Source: Pseudomonadota bacterium | GTDB lineage: Bacteria; Desulfobacterota; Binatia; Binatales; Binataceae | Assembly: GCA_021323945.1 (NCBI GenBank) | Contig: JAJPKA010000018.1 | Location: 598,853-662,852 of the forward strand | Direction: 5' to 3' | Length of the DNA stretch: 64,000 nucleotides | Position numbers and translations under genes: made by a program | Notes under the pieces: generated by a model | The model's input: only the letters and a program-made list of their open reading frames with translations | The model's database searches: none | What the model was told of the DNA's origin: nothing | Part shown: positions 29,386-39,414 of the stretch, in pieces | Layout of the letters: every line of letters begins with the position of its first letter | Position numbering within the stretch: position 1 is the first letter of the stretch

Positions 29386-32300
29386 CTAAAGTCTAGGCCT
29401 AAGTGTCTCGTCTGGCCAGCATCGATCAACGAAGGTACAGCCCAAACTCTCGCAGACACACCGACTCGACGGTTTTTTTGGAAAGTCGCCTGCCGACTGA
29501 GCTCGGATTAGTTCGTGCCCCAGTGATAAGATGCGTCGCTGGATTTCAGGAAGCGGGTCTAAGGCCAGCGCAACCGTCTTTCCTGGCTCCTTCAAGAACA
29601 CTATTTCAGCCTCGATGGTTGCTTGGGGATATGCGGCCGCGACCGCCAGCGTATAAGCTTCCATCGGCAGCCTGTAGGGCTTTACGTCCGAAACAGCGGC
29701 ATACTTGTAATCACGAACGATGATTCGATTCGCTTGCTGAATTAGCGCATCGATCTGACCGCGTATGAACAAGCCATCGCCAAGGTGATGAAAAAATGGC
29801 ACTTCGCGGGCGCTAGGAGCTGCGAGTTTCCCGACACATTTCGCCAAGTCTGCGGCTATCGACCTGCGCTCGGTCGAATCGAGTCCGGCCGCGAGGCCGA
29901 AATGTTCGGTTAGTTCGAAAATCTCCTTTTCGTTCTTTGCCGAAAAATGCAACCGCTCCAGCACTGCGTGAGCCACGATCCCCATCACCAAGCTGTTCGA
30001 TTTTCCCCCACCATTCGTCCGGATCTCGGGGAGTTTCAGGTTATGGCGCAGATGAAACTGGCGGGGACATCGCTCGAAATCAGCAAGTGCCGTCGGACTA
30101 ATCACCAGTTCCTGGGCAATAGATGGCTTAAAGGCTAACCGACCTGCCGCAAGCGTCTCGATTGACGAAGTGTCGTCCGATGAAGCCTTTGGAACGCGGG
30201 ATTCGCTCGAGTATTTATGCGGCTGAGGTCTCATCAGCAGGACCCTTGAATTGCCACATTCGACGAGCATCTGATCCCTGTCAGAATTGATGAATCTTGC
30301 ATAGGCCTCATTGCCAATGAAGCTGCGGAGCTGTTCGGCCCAGCCGTGAACCATCGCGCCTTCGCTAATTATGAGGCGATCGCGCGCTCTTGTTAGTGCC
30401 ACATACAACAGCCGCCGCGATTCCGCATCCTGCTCGCTCCGACTCCGCTCACGAAAATCATCCAGGAGTTGGTTAGGGATTTCGTCCATTCCGCTACCGG
30501 TCGTGTCACACATCAACAACCCATTTTGAGGATCGACCACCGTGCGGCGTGAATCGGTCTCCCACTTACGACCGCAATCGGCCAGGATAACCACCGGGAA
30601 TTCGAGACCTTTCGCCTGATGGACGGTCATTAACCGAACCACATTTTCGCCTTCGCCGAGGATCTGGGCGGCGGGTTCATAGGGTTGCTGCTCGGCCAGA
30701 CGACGCAGATAGACGACGCAGTCGTGGAATACGAAAACTCGGCGTGACTCAAACTCACGTGCCAGATCAACCAGTTTGCGCACATTGGCGACTCGCTGCG
30801 TGCCCTGAGGAAGCCCGAGCAAGACGGCTTCGTAAGAAGTGGCGACGAGCGCATGCTCGATTACCGCTGCGATCGCACCACGTTGGCGAAGCCCGCGCAG
30901 TTCATCCAAAATCCGCCATGCGCGCGAAGCATCCTCCCGTCCCCTGGATAACCACGAAAAAGCAGGCCCGGCCTTAAAGAAAGCGGTGGAGAAACTACTG
31001 GACGGTGGTTCCTGCCGACCATCATTAGCGCTTACGCCACAAAGGGCGATCTCAGTGAGACAGTCATCCGAAAGGCCAAATAATGGTGAGCGGAGGGCGG
31101 CCACCAGCGCCAGCGAGTCGGACGGATTGTCAACTGTGGTCAACAACTCGATTAGGTCAAGAATTTCTTGACGACCGAAAAATCCGCGTCCTTTTACCGT
31201 ATATGCCGGAATCCCAGCGTTGAGCAGCGCGGTTTCATAAATCGCGACGTCAGTAAACGCCCGCAACAGTATCACCACGTCGCCGTATCGCACCGGCCGA
31301 ACGGCTCCGCTGACCGGGTCCGTCACAAGCTCTTTATCCACCAGTTCGACGATTCGACTAGCGAGGGCGCGCGCTTCCAGTACCCGCTTGTTGCTCGCAT
31401 TCCCTGCAATTAAAGCGCTGCTTGAAGAGCTCGGTTGCTGCGGCAAAGTCAGGTTCGCAATACCTGACTCGCCGACCGCGATCACGACTTCAACCGGGGG
31501 ATTCAAAGTCGAGGTGCGAAGTGGAGCCAGTTCGTGTTCCGGACCCCATTGGATCCAATAGGCAGGCGGAGGCGACTGCGACGCTCGCATGAGTTTGGCG
31601 CCGACACCGTTGACGAATGCTATGATGTTGGGCGAAGAACGACGGTTCCCCTGCAACGGCAACTCGCGAATCTGTAAATCTTCGAGGCGTTTGATCCGCT
31701 CAAATCCGCCAACGTCAGCGCCCCGAAAGCGATAGATCGACTGCTTTTCGTCCCCGACCGCAAACAAGTGTGGCGACGGCACATCGCGTTCGGGTTCAAC
31801 CAGAAGTGTGACGATTTGCTGCTGAATTTGATCGGTATCCTGGAATTCATCGATCAAAAGCTCTCGCAGTTCAGTTTTATAGCGGTGTCGCCTGTCGGAT
31901 TTGCTCGCCAGCAATTGCCGGGTGCGGAACAGAAGATCGTTAAAGGTGACAAGGCGTTCTTTGATCTTGACTTCATCGATTCTGGCTGCGACCTCGCGGA
32001 TCAACGCTGCGACTTCCTGCGCTCTTCGAACGGAACGGCACGCGCCATAAAGTGAGACAAGCTCGCCTTCGAGCCCGTAAGCGGTCGAGCAACGCCTGAC
32101 AATCGCCTTGATCGACTTGACGCATTCGGCAAGCTGTCCCCGCGCCTCGGGCAGGCAATCACAAAACTCGCGTAACAGAGCGAATCTTTCAGGTTCGACC
32201 TTTGCGTCAAGCGCCGTAATGCCTTGACGAAATTCGTCCTTGCGCATCCGTAGCGCGGCCGTCTTTTGCGCCGCTCTTTCATTCGAACAACTGAATCTCA

Positions 32301-33003
32301 GCAACTGTTCAACGAGGTTGACGAGTTGATGAGCGAGCTGGCTTATTCGATCCGCACCTTTCGCTGTGCGAACAGCCGTCGCCGAAGTCGCCTCCAACAG
32401 CCACTGTGACGTCTGCCCGATTCGTGCCAGCTCGTCGAGAATTCGCATGACCGTCTCGACGGCACCTTCACGCATCATCCTGCCGTGGAAGCCACAAGCG
32501 CGAACCAGATAAGCGGCAGCGGGATCCGACCGGCGCACTTTGTCGATTAGGAATTCTCGGCAAACGCGTTCGAGAAAAGTCTGACTTTCGTATTCGTCCA
32601 GCACCTCGAAATCAGGGTCAAGAGCAGCAGCGATGGCATTTTCCCGCAAAATCCGCCCACAGAAGGCGTGGATAGTCGAGATGCGTGCCGCTGTCAGTTG
32701 TCGATGCGCGGTGAAGAGATGGGTCCGAAGGTCACCGCGGCGCTCCGATTGAAGACGTTCCTCAAGCACTGCCGCAATACGCTCGCGCATATCGTAGGCA
32801 GCTTTCTCAGTGAAGGTTATTGCGGCCACCTGGAGCGGTGATAGCGGTGGGTAGTCTTTAATGTCGCCGGCGACCAATGCGACGAATCGGCGCGCCAGCA
32901 CCTCGGTCTTGCCCGAACCTGCCCCCGCTCTAATCAAGACGTTGCCTGGCGTCAGGATCGCGGCTCGCTGTTCGTCACTGAGAATGACAGGGTTCAGGTT
33001 CAC
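29386..33003 (-). CDS. addA: AddA-type helicase-nuclease subunit
   Basis: UvrD-like superfamily 1 helicase fused to a RecB-type nuclease, acting with AddB to resect double-strand breaks for RecA. With the GTG at 33003 it has 1205 residues, normal for AddA. Seen in order: Q-motif-like LSDEQRAAIL, Walker A AGAGSGKTEVLARRF, TFTEKAAYDMRERI, DEFQDTDQIQ (Walker B), GDEKQSIYRFRGADVG, VHQAKGLEFPVVIL, and YVALTRARDRLII. The C-terminal nuclease follows, with GQIDALIQ and IIVRDYKYA. The GTG overlaps the addB stop by four bases (GTGA), so the start further upstream at 33051 is unlikely. Confidence 0.93.
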   Translation of the reverse strand: MNLNPVILSDEQRAAILTPGNVLIRAGAGSGKTEVLARRFVALVAGDIKDYPPLSPLQVAAITFTEKAAYDMRERIAAVLEERLQSERRGDLRTHLFTAHRQLTAARISTIHAFCGRILRENAIAAALDPDFEVLDEYESQTFLERVCREFLIDKVRRSDPAAAYLVRACGFHGRMMREGAVETVMRILDELARIGQTSQWLLEATSATAVRTAKGADRISQLAHQLVNLVEQLLRFSCSNERAAQKTAALRMRKDEFRQGITALDAKVEPERFALLREFCDCLPEARGQLAECVKSIKAIVRRCSTAYGLEGELVSLYGACRSVRRAQEVAALIREVAARIDEVKIKERLVTFNDLLFRTRQLLASKSDRRHRYKTELRELLIDEFQDTDQIQQQIVTLLVEPERDVPSPHLFAVGDEKQSIYRFRGADVGGFERIKRLEDLQIRELPLQGNRRSSPNIIAFVNGVGAKLMRASQSPPPAYWIQWGPEHELAPLRTSTLNPPVEVVIAVGESGIANLTLPQQPSSSSSALIAGNASNKRVLEARALASRIVELVDKELVTDPVSGAVRPVRYGDVVILLRAFTDVAIYETALLNAGIPAYTVKGRGFFGRQEILDLIELLTTVDNPSDSLALVAALRSPLFGLSDDCLTEIALCGVSANDGRQEPPSSSFSTAFFKAGPAFSWLSRGREDASRAWRILDELRGLRQRGAIAAVIEHALVATSYEAVLLGLPQGTQRVANVRKLVDLAREFESRRVFVFHDCVVYLRRLAEQQPYEPAAQILGEGENVVRLMTVHQAKGLEFPVVILADCGRKWETDSRRTVVDPQNGLLMCDTTGSGMDEIPNQLLDDFRERSRSEQDAESRRLLYVALTRARDRLIISEGAMVHGWAEQLRSFIGNEAYARFINSDRDQMLVECGNSRVLLMRPQPHKYSSESRVPKASSDDTSSIETLAAGRLAFKPSIAQELVISPTALADFERCPRQFHLRHNLKLPEIRTNGGGKSNSLVMGIVAHAVLERLHFSAKNEKEIFELTEHFGLAAGLDSTERRSIAADLAKCVGKLAAPSAREVPFFHHLGDGLFIRGQIDALIQQANRIIVRDYKYAAVSDVKPYRLPMEAYTLAVAAAYPQATIEAEIVFLKEPGKTVALALDPLPEIQRRILSLGHELIRAQSAGDFPKKPSSRCVCESLGCTFVDRCWPDETLRPRL

Positions 33004-36000
33004 CAATCGCCTTCTATTTTTCGATAACGGCAAACGCGCCGATAGGGGCAATAGTCACTACATTGGAGCGGATCGACGTCGAAGTGGCCGGCGAGTGCCT
33101 CATTAACCAGATCCGCGAGTCGATCCCGTACGGTTTTCCGACGGCTGGACTCAACTTGGGAGCCCAAAAGGTCCAACGGAATCTCCTGCTCGGCCTGTTT
33201 GGCCCGGTTTTTTAAGACTATGTAACTGAGCTTAATCGATGCTCGCGGTGATAATTCTGAGCGGAAATGTTCAGCGGCGGCGAGTGCATATACAGGCATT
33301 TGCAAATCCTCGGCCGCGAAATAAGCCGGTTTTAATCGCTCCTCGTACTGTTTGAGTCGGCGCGACGTCTTGTAGTCAATCAGCCTGAGACTGCTGATCT
33401 GTCCTCCCTGCTCACGATAAATCTCCAGGCGATCGATGCGGCCCGCTAGCACAATCTCGGCGGCAGCCCCAGCCAACCCGGGCCGGATCGGAAGTTTAAA
33501 GTTGAACTCCAGCTCATGGAACAACTCCGAAGCTGCCTGGCCGGTTTCCAAACGAACTGCCTCATGCTCGATTAACTCTTCGACCATCGCCTCGATTATC
33601 AGCCAATCATTTTGGAAGAAGGCGGGGTCGGGCGCGGCGTGGCTTTCTCGCTCATGAAATTCCTCAAGCACTTCGCGCGCACACACACGCAGCGAGGCGG
33701 GGTCCGAATCCTGTGCCCGAGTGAAGATCTCCCTGACGATTTCGTGAACGAGCGTCCCGGTCTCCGCTGCGGTCCGCTGATAGTCACCTTCGGCAGTTTC
33801 CCGCAGACGCAGCACCTGCCCGGCTAGGAACTTAAAACCGCAAGTGGCCAGGTCCGTCAGTTGGGCGGCGCTCCAGCTTCGCGGCTGGCCATTGGGCAGG
33901 CGGAGCAATGAATGTCGCAAAACTGAGCTTGCTTGCACGCGGCCGTCATACTTCGTGGCACGTGAAAACTTTTCCGTATCGCTCGAAAGATCGATCGCGA
34001 GCCACTCGGCGCCGGATGTTCCTTTCGCTTGACGGCGGCGTTGCTTGACGAGTTCTTCCCTGGTTGGCAATGCGAAATATTGTTCGCGGCGGCGCTCGGC
34101 TTCGGTTCGACGCACAATTGAGTCGACCTCAACGACGCCCGCTAAAGTCGACATTCCCTGCTCTGGCAGCATTGAATCGAGCGCGGCGCGGGCCAGAAAC
34201 TCCTGGCGCCCGAAGCAGTCACTCGCCCGGGGAATCAAACCATCACCCGAGATCTGTTCGGCGCTCGTGTCCAGGATACGGCTTACTTCCTCAACGAAAG
34301 GCGAGACCACAAGCGGATTACCGGAAATATCCGCCTTCGAGTAAGTCAAAACGACCGACTCCGTCGCCATCGACATCGCCAAAAAAAACAAGAATGGCTC
34401 TTCGAGGTTCCGGTCAGCGTGGGTGCGAAGAATTGGTCCCGGTTGATCGGGTGCGAAACAGCCCAGCCGCTGCCGAATAGCGGCGCGCAACGATGCATTC
34501 AATCTCCCAATCGCGTGGTCTGAGATTAACGAATTTTGAAGGTGATGGATCGGAAACAGTCCATCGTTGAGGCCAATGATGAAAACCTGTTCAAAATCGA
34601 GACCCCGCGCATCCGTCACCGTGATCGCGCGCACCCCGTGCAGATGGTTTGATGCCGCCTCGGCTGTGGTTCGTTCAAACGTCTGCTCGACCAAAGCGAC
34701 AAACTGCTCGAGGCTGAGCTCGCGTTGCGGGCAAATAATTTCGCCCTCGCGCGCCAGCGCTTCCAACGCCGAGCGCACAGGGCCTGCTGCCGCGGCAGCG
34801 GAATCCGTCACCGATTCCCGCAAGGGATCAAAGCCGAGACGCGCCAAAACATCTGCGGTGCGCGCGACATGCCCCGCAATGGTCGCCGGATGTTCCAGCG
34901 TGACCAGCAAATCCAGGAATTGGCTCCACGGCCCAGCTGCGCGCTCGAGTGCTGCAAGCTGCCGTCGCAGTTCAACCGCGCGAGCATTATGAGGGTTTTC
35001 CGTCAGAGCTCGCCTTAGCTCCGCTCTTCGCTGCTTGATACAGCTGCCCAACGGCCGAGTCCTGCGATCGATATAGCCTACCAGGCCAGGCAGCTCGTCA
35101 TACCCGGAAGCGGCGAAACGCAGAAACGGCGCGCGGCACAGACTCAAGAGGCGGTCACGATGATAGTCCTCAAGGGGGATCCGGAGCACATCTTTAACCA
35201 CTCGCACCGCAGCATACGACAACAAAGGCCGTCGCTCATGGAAACACAGTGGGATCCGATAGGCACGGAACGCGGCTTCGAGATAATCTCTGTAGGGTGC
35301 CAAAGTGCGGGCGACAATCGCAATTCGCTCCAGCGGGATGCGCTCCGCAGGCGGCAGCTCCAGCATGCGACGAATAGCTCGAGCGACTTCTTCCGCCTCC
35401 CGCCTGCGATCGGGTGCCGCGAGAATTCGGACGGTTCCATCGGGCGGCGGAACATTTGCGCTGGTCACCCCACCCTCTCCCTTACCTTTGCCCGGCTCCA
35501 TAGATTCAGACCCGCCCTGCTCGGGCGTAGCCTGGTCAGCTGAACCTGCAAACAGGTGTGTTAGCACGAAACCCAGGCGCCCCCTGCGGCCATTTCTGCG
35601 GACAAAGTTCGGAAGGACTTTGTCAGCGATTGATGCCTCCGCGACGAAACGGTTCCAGGTAAGCTCGGCGAATCTGCGAACCTCAAGATCGAAAGGTTCG
35701 GCTTGAATCGTCAAAGTTGCGTCACCGATCAGTCGGATCAGCGATGAGACGAGCATGAACTGCACGAGACTCGGGTCGTAGACCTCAGCCACCAGCAGGC
35801 GTTCGATTCCGTCCAGGAAGTGGGGGCGCTGGCCAGTTTGCTCGGCACGATGCAGCCATTGAAGCACTAACCGCTCCTGGCCATGCGCGTCCACCGCCCC
35901 GGCCGCCTGAAGCACGGCTTCATACTCCGCGAAAATTTCGGCGATAGCGCCAACCCGGCTGGAATCTTCGTCGAGCAACTGCGCACAGGCCGCTCGCAAG

Positions 36001-36314
36001 TCGGTCGCCTCTACAGCCGCGCTTTTGAACTCATGGATGATGCGTAACAGATGCTCGCGGACGCCCACACTGGCGGGAAAAGGCAGCTGGAGGCCCCGAG
36101 CGGTAACCTGATTTATCGCTTGTTCGAGGGCCAGTCGCTCACCAATGGGTCCGATAGTGAGGTATTTGGGGTTTGCTTCGCGGCATAAGGCATCAACCAA
36201 CTGGGGGAAAGTCGTGAGCCGATGACCTATCAGTACCGAGTGTGTTCGAGTGTAGTGCTTGAGAAGATCTTCGACTTTATCCGCGGTCGGATAGATCGCG
36301 AGCACCGAATTCAT
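33000..36314 (-). CDS. addB: AddB-type subunit, PD-(D/E)XK nuclease with Fe-S cysteines
   Basis: Partner of AddA in break resection, 1104 residues. The C-terminal nuclease has GRIDRLEIY and LRLIDYKTSRR, the PD-(D/E)XK core. One Cys in LTDLATCGFKF and three in QCSDYCPYRRVCRY match the 4Fe-4S staple that encloses the AddB nuclease. The N-terminal helicase-like half begins VLAIYPTADKVEDLL and has no GxGKT Walker A loop, so it is probably a non-ATPase scaffold as in RecC-like subunits. The gene is first in the addB-addA pair and is coupled to addA by the GTGA overlap. Confidence 0.9.
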   Translation of the reverse strand: MNSVLAIYPTADKVEDLLKHYTRTHSVLIGHRLTTFPQLVDALCREANPKYLTIGPIGERLALEQAINQVTARGLQLPFPASVGVREHLLRIIHEFKSAAVEATDLRAACAQLLDEDSSRVGAIAEIFAEYEAVLQAAGAVDAHGQERLVLQWLHRAEQTGQRPHFLDGIERLLVAEVYDPSLVQFMLVSSLIRLIGDATLTIQAEPFDLEVRRFAELTWNRFVAEASIADKVLPNFVRRNGRRGRLGFVLTHLFAGSADQATPEQGGSESMEPGKGKGEGGVTSANVPPPDGTVRILAAPDRRREAEEVARAIRRMLELPPAERIPLERIAIVARTLAPYRDYLEAAFRAYRIPLCFHERRPLLSYAAVRVVKDVLRIPLEDYHRDRLLSLCRAPFLRFAASGYDELPGLVGYIDRRTRPLGSCIKQRRAELRRALTENPHNARAVELRRQLAALERAAGPWSQFLDLLVTLEHPATIAGHVARTADVLARLGFDPLRESVTDSAAAAAGPVRSALEALAREGEIICPQRELSLEQFVALVEQTFERTTAEAASNHLHGVRAITVTDARGLDFEQVFIIGLNDGLFPIHHLQNSLISDHAIGRLNASLRAAIRQRLGCFAPDQPGPILRTHADRNLEEPFLFFLAMSMATESVVLTYSKADISGNPLVVSPFVEEVSRILDTSAEQISGDGLIPRASDCFGRQEFLARAALDSMLPEQGMSTLAGVVEVDSIVRRTEAERRREQYFALPTREELVKQRRRQAKGTSGAEWLAIDLSSDTEKFSRATKYDGRVQASSVLRHSLLRLPNGQPRSWSAAQLTDLATCGFKFLAGQVLRLRETAEGDYQRTAAETGTLVHEIVREIFTRAQDSDPASLRVCAREVLEEFHERESHAAPDPAFFQNDWLIIEAMVEELIEHEAVRLETGQAASELFHELEFNFKLPIRPGLAGAAAEIVLAGRIDRLEIYREQGGQISSLRLIDYKTSRRLKQYEERLKPAYFAAEDLQMPVYALAAAEHFRSELSPRASIKLSYIVLKNRAKQAEQEIPLDLLGSQVESSRRKTVRDRLADLVNEALAGHFDVDPLQCSDYCPYRRVCRYRKIEGDW

Positions 36315-36693
36315 CGTCAGGCGAATCCTGGCTGGGCGTTTCGGCCAGGCAGTATCATCCGGAATTTACCGGATGAGCGCAGCTCGCAGAAGCATCACTG
36401 TCCCAAAGCTGGACTTTTTCGAACAGCTATTCGCATGATCATCATTGTTAACAATTAACTCAAACGACCAGCGAGGTCGCCGCCTCTGCCCGGATTCACG
36501 AAACAACCGATCACGCTTTCAGCAGCTGGTACAGGAAAACACAGGAAATCGCCGCTCGGCTTCGTGGGCCGCGGCACGTTTTCGGCACAAGTCCAGCTCA
36601 AAAGCGAGGAGCGGCCTTGACGCAATGAGCCCCTTTAAACAGGTTCATAACTATTTGACTCTTTCCAACAATTGATGTGACTGCAAATGCGGG
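36315..36693. other. intergenic region between tRNA-Lys gene and addB
   Basis: Nearly 380 bases with no gene seen. An AT-rich part around 36435-36460 (ATTGTTAACAATTAACTC) contains the palindrome TTGTTAACAA and could be a promoter or operator zone for addB on the minus strand. Confidence 0.4.
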
Positions 36694-36766
<73 letters not shown>

Positions 36767-36785
36767 CTGCCTGTTCAGTGGAAAT

Positions 36786-36862
36786 TGGGGTGAGTGAAGG
36801 GACTTGAACCCTCGACCACCGGGGCCACAACCCGGTGCTCTGCCAACTGAGCTACACTCACC
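36786..36862 (-). tRNA. tRNA-His (anticodon GTG)
   Basis: The acceptor GTGAGTG/CACTCAC carries an extra 5' G at 36862 opposite C73, the histidine identity pair. The anticodon loop reads TTGTGGC within CCGGG/CCCGG. The T-arm contains GGTTCAAGTCC. CCA is encoded at 36786-36788, unlike in the three neighbouring tRNAs. Confidence 0.97.
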
Positions 36863-36944
36863 GCCCTCATCATCATTGTAGCGTGGCTGCCACGGCGGCT
36901 GATGAATTCGTCCTACCGCATTATTCGCTCCGCCAGGCTTTCCA

Positions 36945-37017
36945 CGCGCCAGAAGGGATTCGAACCCCTGACCCGCGGCTTAGAAGGCCGCTGCTCTTTC
37001 CCCTGAGCTACTGGCGC
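36945..37017 (-). tRNA. tRNA-Arg (anticodon TCT)
   Basis: Acceptor GCGCCAG/CTGGCGC with discriminator G, D-arm TAGCTCAGGGGAAAGAGCA, anticodon loop CTTCTAA closed by GCGGC/GCCGC, and T-arm GGGGTTCGAATCCC. CCA is not encoded. It reads AGA codons. Confidence 0.97.
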
Positions 37018-37022
37018 ATCAA

Positions 37023-37096
37023 TCGGGGCGAGCCGATTTGAACGGCCGACCCCCTGCTCCCAAGGCAGGTGCGCTACCAGGCTGCGCCACGCCCCG
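37023..37096 (-). tRNA. tRNA-Pro (anticodon TGG)
   Basis: Acceptor CGGGGCG/CGCCCCG with discriminator A, D-arm TGGCGCAGCCTGGTAGCGCA, anticodon loop CTTGGGA closed by CCTGC/GCAGG, and T-arm with GTTCAAATC. CCA is not encoded. It is the first gene of the Pro-Arg-His-Lys cluster, only five bases from tRNA-Arg. Confidence 0.97.
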
Positions 37097-38040
37097 AACT
37101 TCTGATGGATTAACATAGCGGCGGTTCGCTCTCAACCAGCCCCTGCTGCGCGAAACTCCTGCCAGCCGTCCACCACAACCGATCGACTGCCTATCGCCAT
37201 CGCGGCCCTCCCCGTTTCCCATCAGTTGAGCTAAAGGATCAAAAACCTTTGCTACTTGTGGATGTAGTGGCCCGGCACCGAGCCCTGCGACCCTCGTGCA
37301 GGACGTACCAGCCTTCCGATTGGCATTGACAGGATTAGACCGGTTTCACGCGGCTCATCGCCAAGCCGCGTTCAGATCGGCACCATAGTCCCGCAAAGAT
37401 ACCTCCTCTGTCCAGGGCCGACGCAAAGCCTCGACGCTCAGGAGTCGTTCAGGGCACGGGCACCCAATGTACCCACCAATGTCAACGATGCTGATCGCGG
37501 GCCGCGCTGCACCAGATAAGACGATTTGCTGCCTGTTCGGAGCCGGAGTCGCAAATTGCGGCACTCCTCGCACCATGGTCTGGCCCTCTTCACGTCTCCT
37601 AATAGCGCTTAGAACAGTAAATTCGGAGGACTTATCCGTTAGCGGCCGAGGTTGCGTACCAAAGATCCATCTTTAAATTAATTAGCAAAATGCAAAAAGC
37701 CTTAATTTTCAAAGACTTACCCAGGTATCCAAGGGGTTGGGCTGGATCATTTTCGCACAATAGGAAAATCCCGGGATCGAAAGGAGTCGATTTATAGTTA
37801 GTTTTCTCCGGCATTACCCTTGCTTTACTAGCAGTCAGCGCTGCCATCTCCCCAACACGCCAGCGCTGTGTCCCCCAAGCAGGCCGGGCTGTCCCTCCGT
37901 GGGTCCCCCAACGTGCGGTCGCAAATCAGGCAGCCCGGCCTTTTTTTCAAGAATTTCCCAGCCAGGCCCAATCGCGGCTAAATGTCAGTGATGAAATAAT
38001 CACGGCGCTCATTCTTCCTTACTTAAAGGAGGCATCCGAC
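37097..38040. other. 940-base stretch without a clear protein gene
   Basis: The left part should hold the tRNA cluster promoter (minus strand). Short frames at 37355-37576 and 37467-37676 have no ribosome site or recognised family. The right part ends with a terminator-like stem and T-run (annotated separately at 37881-37947) although no gene precedes it on the plus strand, which leaves room for a small RNA. The ribosome site AAAGGAGG near 38025-38032 belongs to the next gene. Confidence 0.45.
37881..37947 (+). terminator. terminator-like stem with long loop and T-run
   Basis: AGGCCGGGCT (37881-37890) pairs perfectly with AGCCCGGCCT (37932-37941), followed by seven T residues. The 41-base loop is unusually long for a simple terminator. 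No protein gene lies upstream on this strand, so it may end a small RNA. Confidence 0.55.
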
Positions 38041-39351
38041 GTGTCATCCCCTCATTTTGATCCGCTGAATTCCTCTGCCCCACTCATCATCTACATCGAC
38101 TACAAGAGCCCATACGCCTATCTGGCGAAAGATCCGACCTATGCGATCGAGGATGAGCTCGGTATTGAGGTCGACTGGCGCCCGTTTACGCTCGACATCC
38201 CGAGTTATTTGGGTTCGGCTCGTCTCAATGACAAGGGTGAGCTGGTGGAGAATCAGCGCACTCCGCGGCAATGGAGCGTGGTCAGATACAGCTACCGCGA
38301 TGTGAGACGTTACGCGTCGATGCGCGGTTTAATTGCCCGAGGGACGACCAAGATTTGGGATTCTTCGCTCGCAGCCATCGGCATGTTGTGGGCAAAGCAG
38401 CAAGGCCGGGCCGTGCTCCGTCAGTACTCAGATATCGTGTACGATCGCTTTTGGAAACGTGAGTTAAATATCGAAGATGCATCGGTCATCGAAGCCGTTC
38501 TGCGCGAAGCAGGTGCCGAAACACTTGGATTCAAGGCTTATCTCGCCGGGGAGGGCCGTCTGCTTCATGACACCATCCAGCAACTCGCATTCGACGCCGG
38601 TATTTTCGGAGTGCCCAGCTACGTGGTCGACGGTGAGTTGTTTTTCGGCAGAGAACATTTGCCGCGAATTCGCTGGATTTTGACGGGACGCTCGGGACCG
38701 GCACCAGATGTGGCTTACGAATCAGAAGGTCAGCTGAGTGGAAAACCGGAAGGACCACTCTCAGTTGCGATCGATCTGAAAAGCCCAAGCGCTTACCTCG
38801 CGATAGCTCCAACGATCGCAGCTGCTGAACAGCTTCGAGTTGCTATTGAATGGCAGCCTCTGCTGGTCTCATCAAAGGAGCAAAGCGGCGCTTCAAGCAG
38901 CGAACGCGGGGCACGACATCGCCGAATGCGTGCCCAATATATCGAGCGTGACGTAATGCGATATGCTGCCGATCGTGGTCTCACGATGCGCGATTTTGCT
39001 CGTCAGCAGGACTCGACGCTGGCCGCAATTGCACTTTTGTGGATCCGCCGCGTCGCGGCTCCCCTCGCCAATAAGTTTGTGCAGCGAATTTTTGACGGTT
39101 ACTGGAGGGAGGGACTCAATATCGAGGACGAAACTGCCATTTGCAGCTTACTCACCGAAGTCGGGGCCCCCGTCGCCGGCTTCCCCTCGTACGCAGGCGC
39201 AGAGGGGCGCGCCGAGTTGGACCATCTGCAAAGCGAATTAATTAATGCCGGCTTGTTCGAGGTGCCAACTTATATTTTCGGGGGCGAATTGTACGTGGGT
39301 CGCCAACATCTGCCTCTCCTCCGCAGACTGCTGTTTGAAAGGGCAAAGTAG
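38041..39351 (+). CDS. tandem-duplicated DsbA/2-hydroxychromene-2-carboxylate isomerase-like protein
   Basis: Two thioredoxin-fold domains of the DsbA/HCCA-isomerase type in one 436-residue chain. Domain 1 starts IYIDYKSPYAYLA (about 17-29) and ends GVPSYVVDGELFFGREHL. Domain 2 starts AIDLKSPSAYLA (about 242-253) and ends EVPTYIFGGELYVGRQHL. No CxxC is present; Ser in KSPxAYLA takes the place of the active-site Cys, as in glutathione-dependent isomerases. Members normally have one domain of about 200 residues. A glutathione synthetase gene lies about 2 kb downstream. The GTG at 38041 has AGGAGG eight bases upstream. Confidence 0.85.
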   Translation: MSSPHFDPLNSSAPLIIYIDYKSPYAYLAKDPTYAIEDELGIEVDWRPFTLDIPSYLGSARLNDKGELVENQRTPRQWSVVRYSYRDVRRYASMRGLIARGTTKIWDSSLAAIGMLWAKQQGRAVLRQYSDIVYDRFWKRELNIEDASVIEAVLREAGAETLGFKAYLAGEGRLLHDTIQQLAFDAGIFGVPSYVVDGELFFGREHLPRIRWILTGRSGPAPDVAYESEGQLSGKPEGPLSVAIDLKSPSAYLAIAPTIAAAEQLRVAIEWQPLLVSSKEQSGASSSERGARHRRMRAQYIERDVMRYAADRGLTMRDFARQQDSTLAAIALLWIRRVAAPLANKFVQRIFDGYWREGLNIEDETAICSLLTEVGAPVAGFPSYAGAEGRAELDHLQSELINAGLFEVPTYIFGGELYVGRQHLPLLRRLLFERAK

Positions 39352-39414
39352 TATCTCTGCACCGCCAGAGCTCCAAGGCTCCGTCGCGTGCGCGGCTGGC
39401 AGGAGCAGCACGCT

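Noticed and set aside
37355-37676. Short frames on both strands beside the tRNA cluster
   Set aside because: No ribosome site and no recognisable family; mutually overlapping.
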